Source: Prochlorococcus sp. AG-409-B13
GTDB taxonomy: Bacteria; Cyanobacteriota; Cyanobacteriia; PCC-6307; Cyanobiaceae
Length of the DNA stretch: 64,000 nucleotides
Direction: 5' to 3'
NCBI GenBank assembly: GCA_003216035.1
Contig: QCJM01000004.1
Coordinates: 23,674 to 87,673 of the forward strand
The position numbers and the translations under genes are program-made. Positions 61,330 to 64,000 of the stretch are shown here, one piece after another. Numbering within the stretch: the stretch's first letter is position 1; each line of letters opens with the position of its first letter. Under the pieces are notes generated by a model. It was not told the origin of the DNA and did no database searches. It saw only the letters and a program-made list of their open reading frames with translations.

Positions 61330-62271
61330 GTGAGCGTTAGATCCGTTCTTACTGGCTGCTCGGTTGTTTGTAGTCTTTTCTTTGGCTCAAGTCTTGCAAA
61401 AGCCTCTGAGGTTAAACCCGGTGTAGTTGCTTTTGATGGTGTCCTTTGTGATGTTGTGCGGACTATTGCTTCCAAATCTGCTGATGTTTACTGTGTGATT
61501 CCACCAACTGGAGATCCACACTATTATCGTCTGAAGCCCAAAGACTTACAAGCTATAGCAAAGGCAGATATTGTTTTTCATAACGGTTTTTATTTAACTC
61601 CTTCAGCTCTACGACTTACCACAAAAGCTCCTGTGATAGCTGTCGCAGAGGTCGCTATGCCTAAATACAAAGCTAATACTCCTAAAGATAATCAAGATCC
61701 TCATGTTTGGCATGATCCCAATAATGTCGTTGCAATGGCTACAACCATTGAACAAAGCCTGTCAAAGGTGTTGCCTCAATCAGATTTAACTGCGCTGAAC
61801 ACACGAACTTCAACAGCCAAGTCCGTTCTCAAAGATCTAAGTAACTGGACTTCCGTTCAATTGAGATCGATACCGACTGAAAGCCGAGTACTCCTGACTC
61901 AACATCGTGCTTTTAGTCATTTGACCAATAGATTCAAATTACGAGAACTTCCAGTCATTGACTCTTTCGCTACTGGAGGGAAACTTCGTCCGTCGAATAT
62001 GGCCAAGATTACTTCTGAAATTAAAGAATCTGGGAGTCGTGTCTTGTTTGCAGAATCTCTCCCAATAAGCAAGACCTTAAAACGTATTAGTCGTTCTTCG
62101 GGTAAACCTATATTTAAATCTCCTCTATATCCTGATGGCCTTGCACCTGGTGGCCTTTCAACAATTGAGACTGCGACCTCAAATATTTGTGTAATTACAA
62201 ATGGTCAGGGAAGCACTTGTGATCAAAAAACAGCAGATCAGATTGCTCAAAAATGGGCGGACATTCGTTAA
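61330..62271 (+). CDS. znuA: Zinc-binding periplasmic protein (ZnuA)
   Basis: A 313-residue cluster-9 solute-binding protein. A GTG start and short hydrophobic signal (LTGCSVVCSLFFGSSLAKA) come first. Likely metal ligands are His64 in GDPHYY, His125 or His128 in DPHVWHDP and His192 or His197 in TQHRAFSH. The usual His-rich loop of ZnuA is missing, which is seen in some cyanobacterial members. It captures zinc for ZnuBC and is divergent from znuC with a Zur-like box between. It is followed 45 bases later by the barrel gene. Confidence 0.88.
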   Translation: MSVRSVLTGCSVVCSLFFGSSLAKASEVKPGVVAFDGVLCDVVRTIASKSADVYCVIPPTGDPHYYRLKPKDLQAIAKADIVFHNGFYLTPSALRLTTKAPVIAVAEVAMPKYKANTPKDNQDPHVWHDPNNVVAMATTIEQSLSKVLPQSDLTALNTRTSTAKSVLKDLSNWTSVQLRSIPTESRVLLTQHRAFSHLTNRFKLRELPVIDSFATGGKLRPSNMAKITSEIKESGSRVLFAESLPISKTLKRISRSSGKPIFKSPLYPDGLAPGGLSTIETATSNICVITNGQGSTCDQKTADQIAQKWADIR

Positions 62272-62316
62272 TCCCCCTATCAGTTCATTGCCTAACTCAA
62301 CTACCTAATCAATTTG

Positions 62317-63282
62317 ATGTCTACCAATTTTATTAAAAGACTAAATCCTTTGAAAGCCTCATTGCTCTTAGGCGTTGCATTGACGAGCGTTGATGCTTCA
62401 CTGTTACCTCGTATGGGGCATGCCCACGGGGGAGGAGGAACTGAGCCTTTAGAAGCAGGTGAATTTAGGTTGACGCCTCAAATAACCGTGGAAGCTCATG
62501 GTGGTTTTGAAAATAATATTGAAGGAAAACCAGAACATTATGGACTTGATGGACTCTTTGGAGGTTTGATGGAATGGGGGTTAGAGAACGGTGGAAAATT
62601 CTCTATTGAAGGTGCTTTTGGACCTGTCGGGGTATGGGGTGAAGCAGAGCATTTTTATGGTGCCGTACATTCCGATCATGACGATCATGACGATGATGAC
62701 GATCATGAAGAAGAGCATGCTGAGCACGACACTGACTACAAACGAGAAGATTTCCGTGGTTACTTAAAAGCTACCTATGCTCCTAATGATCGCCTTAGTG
62801 TTGCAGTAGATACCCAGCCTTATATAGTTACAAAAAATCAGGGAGAAGAAAAGAAAGGAACCAAAAATTCAATTGGAGCCAAAGCTCTATATGCTTTCGG
62901 TGAAGGAGATGTTAATTTCGCACTCGGCGATAACTTTAAGGATCTCACTGATGGGGCTTATGTCAGTTTAGAACACCGTCAAGGTTGGGATTCAGTTGGA
63001 GAATGGCAAGGTAATTACACAGATCCTAGAGTAGGAGTCGAATTTAATTACGATTTAATTGCTGTCAAAATAGAAGGTGGGCCTCGTTTCTTTGTCCCAT
63101 CATCTGAGGCAAGTACAAGCGAACGTACAGATTTCGCTGGTGAAATAGAGATTGGTCGTCCTGTAGGAGAAAACGCATACGTATTTATTCATTGGCAACC
63201 TACCCGTAGTGATAAGGATGGTGATGATTGGGGAGAAGGTTGGCAACATCATGTTGGAACAGGAGTAACATTTACTTTCTGA
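62317..63282 (+). CDS. Outer-membrane beta-barrel-like protein with His/Asp-rich segment
   Basis: A 321-residue protein with a signal-like start (LKASLLLGVALTSVDASLLP), then GHAHGGGG, and a strongly acidic and His-rich stretch near residues 118-140 (SDHDDHDDDDDHEEEHAEHD) that should bind divalent metals. The rest alternates in beta-strand fashion and ends in aromatic GVTFTF, the usual terminal Phe of barrels. It is 45 bases downstream of znuA, so a zinc-entry or zinc-capture role is inferred. The ATG at 62317 is preferred over the TTG before it. Family not recognised. Confidence 0.7.
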   Translation: MSTNFIKRLNPLKASLLLGVALTSVDASLLPRMGHAHGGGGTEPLEAGEFRLTPQITVEAHGGFENNIEGKPEHYGLDGLFGGLMEWGLENGGKFSIEGAFGPVGVWGEAEHFYGAVHSDHDDHDDDDDHEEEHAEHDTDYKREDFRGYLKATYAPNDRLSVAVDTQPYIVTKNQGEEKKGTKNSIGAKALYAFGEGDVNFALGDNFKDLTDGAYVSLEHRQGWDSVGEWQGNYTDPRVGVEFNYDLIAVKIEGGPRFFVPSSEASTSERTDFAGEIEIGRPVGENAYVFIHWQPTRSDKDGDDWGEGWQHHVGTGVTFTF

Positions 63283-63320
63283 GAATTAAACATCTTAAAA
63301 ACTAATTTAACTACATAGTA

Positions 63321-63354
63321 AAACTACCGCAAGTGAATTCATTTGCGGTAGTTT
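63321..63354. terminator. Strong hairpin after the barrel gene
   Basis: AAACTACCGCAA (63321-63332) pairs perfectly with TTGCGGTAGTTT (63343-63354) around a 10-base loop. It lies about 40 bases after the stop. There is no clear T-run beyond the stem, but the stem itself ends in T's. It probably ends the znuA-barrel transcript. Confidence 0.6.
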
Positions 63355-63402
63355 GCTATTAATTACTTTAACCTTTAGATAATAAAATCTAATCAGAAAA
63401 CC

Positions 63403-64000
63403 ATGAAAAAGTCAGGAGATGATTTAAACAAAAGTAAGATACAAGGAATTCCTGTAACCATTTTGACAGGTTTTCTTGGCTCAGGAAAAACAACTGTCTT
63501 AAATCACATACTGACCAAGCAAAAAGGACTTAAAACAGCTGTATTGGTAAATGAGTTTGGAGAAATAGGGATAGATAATGACTTGATAGTAAAAACACAT
63601 GAAGATATTATTGAACTGGCTAATGGCTGTATTTGCTGCACAATTAATGGAGAGTTGCTAAACGCAATAAATAGAGTTCTTGCAAATAATGAAATTGAAT
63701 ACCTAATAATTGAAACTACGGGCCTTGCTGATCCATTGCCAGTAGCGATGACAGTTAATAGTTCTAGAGACCAATTAAGGCTAGATTCTATAATCACATT
63801 AATAGATGCTGAAAATTTTGATTCTGATATACTCTCTAGCCAAATAGCGAGGTCTCAAATAATTTATGGAGATATCTTATTGATAAATAAATGCGATCTC
63901 GTTAATGAGGAAAAAATATCATATATAAACTCTAAAGTTTCAGAGATAAAAAATAATCCAAGAATACTAAAATGTATAAAAGGTGATGTGCCATTGGGAC
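63403..64000 (+). CDS. Second COG0523 GTPase (cut by window end)
   Basis: From the ATG at 63403 the frame is open to the window end (199 residues seen). It has GFLGSGKTT, VNEFGEIGIDNDLI, NGCICCTI, ETTGLADPLP and NKCD, so it is a COG0523 GTPase like the one at 56593. It has a different composition (very AT-rich, many Ile/Asn/Lys codons). The upstream sequence holds a 6-bp inverted repeat TTAGAT/ATCTAA at 63375-63392. It probably has a related zinc role, but its C-terminal metal region is not visible. Confidence 0.85.
   Translation, partial: MKKSGDDLNKSKIQGIPVTILTGFLGSGKTTVLNHILTKQKGLKTAVLVNEFGEIGIDNDLIVKTHEDIIELANGCICCTINGELLNAINRVLANNEIEYLIIETTGLADPLPVAMTVNSSRDQLRLDSIITLIDAENFDSDILSSQIARSQIIYGDILLINKCDLVNEEKISYINSKVSEIKNNPRILKCIKGDVPLG

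Noticed and set aside
63504..63797. 97-codon minus-strand ORF at the window end
   Set aside because: It lies opposite the clear COG0523 motifs of the plus-strand gene and is a shadow.

Overview
The window looks like a chromosomal stretch of a marine picocyanobacterium, most likely a low-light Prochlorococcus. The reasons are: AT-rich DNA; very tight gene packing with ATGA-type overlaps; many TTG/GTG starts; cyanobacterial marker families (Ycf35, Ycf65/PSRP-3, DUF1818, DUF2811, DUF3143, DUF3326, DUF4278); the Prochlorococcus/Synechococcus-type DUF1651; a bioF-bioK-bioC-bioD-bioA biotin cluster; and the ATP synthase genes split into two loci as in cyanobacteria. The strain cannot be named from sequence reading alone. 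No tRNA, rRNA, CRISPR array, transposase or integrase was recognised.

Layout. 0-5.8 kb: end of a sodium:solute symporter, a HEAT-repeat protein, a DUF2997-Ycf35-ferredoxin-aldo/keto reductase run, rsmG, and a J-domain protein with DUF3143. 5.8-10.7 kb: biotin operon on the minus strand. 10.8-23.2 kb: Ski2-like helicase, fumC, purB, tlyA, glnB, queF, the System II cytochrome c maturation genes ccsB/ccdA, and a ftsW/rodA homologue. 23.3-29.2 kb: atpI-B-E-F'-F-H-A-G operon. 29.3-42.3 kb: DUF3326, then a minus-strand NAD/GTPase/CNNM operon with ald, pepP, a HAD phosphatase divergent from PSRP-3, a transaldolase-like gene, and atpD-atpC. 42.5-44.6 kb: groES-groEL behind a CIRCE operator. 44.7-48.9 kb: an accessory-looking patch holding a decayed voltage-gated-channel-like gene, an orphan sugar aminotransferase and an orphan adenine DNA methyltransferase. 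48.9-55.4 kb: secG, gpmI, pyrR, an Hsp70-like gene, rpoZ, small conserved genes and an EVE-domain gene, with a DnaA-box-like inverted repeat in the middle.

From about 56.2 kb to the end is a zinc-homeostasis region: a small Cys/His-tailed protein, a COG0523 GTPase overlapping a WD40 gene, znuB, zur, znuC, znuA, an outer-membrane-barrel-like protein with a His/Asp-rich run, and a second COG0523 GTPase cut by the window end. Two similar Fur-family-type palindromes, one between znuC and znuA and one upstream of the small protein-COG0523-WD40 unit, suggest one Zur regulon. A plausible reading is outer-membrane entry, periplasmic capture by ZnuA, import by ZnuBC, and cytosolic allocation by COG0523 proteins when zinc is scarce. 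The zur gene lies on the opposite strand inside the znuC-znuB interval, so read-through transcription would be antisense to its own repressor.

The strongest items for a second look are the zinc region, a ccdA frame whose conserved first helix has no canonical start codon, the channel-like remnant, the DnaA-box pair far from any recognised origin gene, and a perfect 14-bp stem between atpD and atpC.
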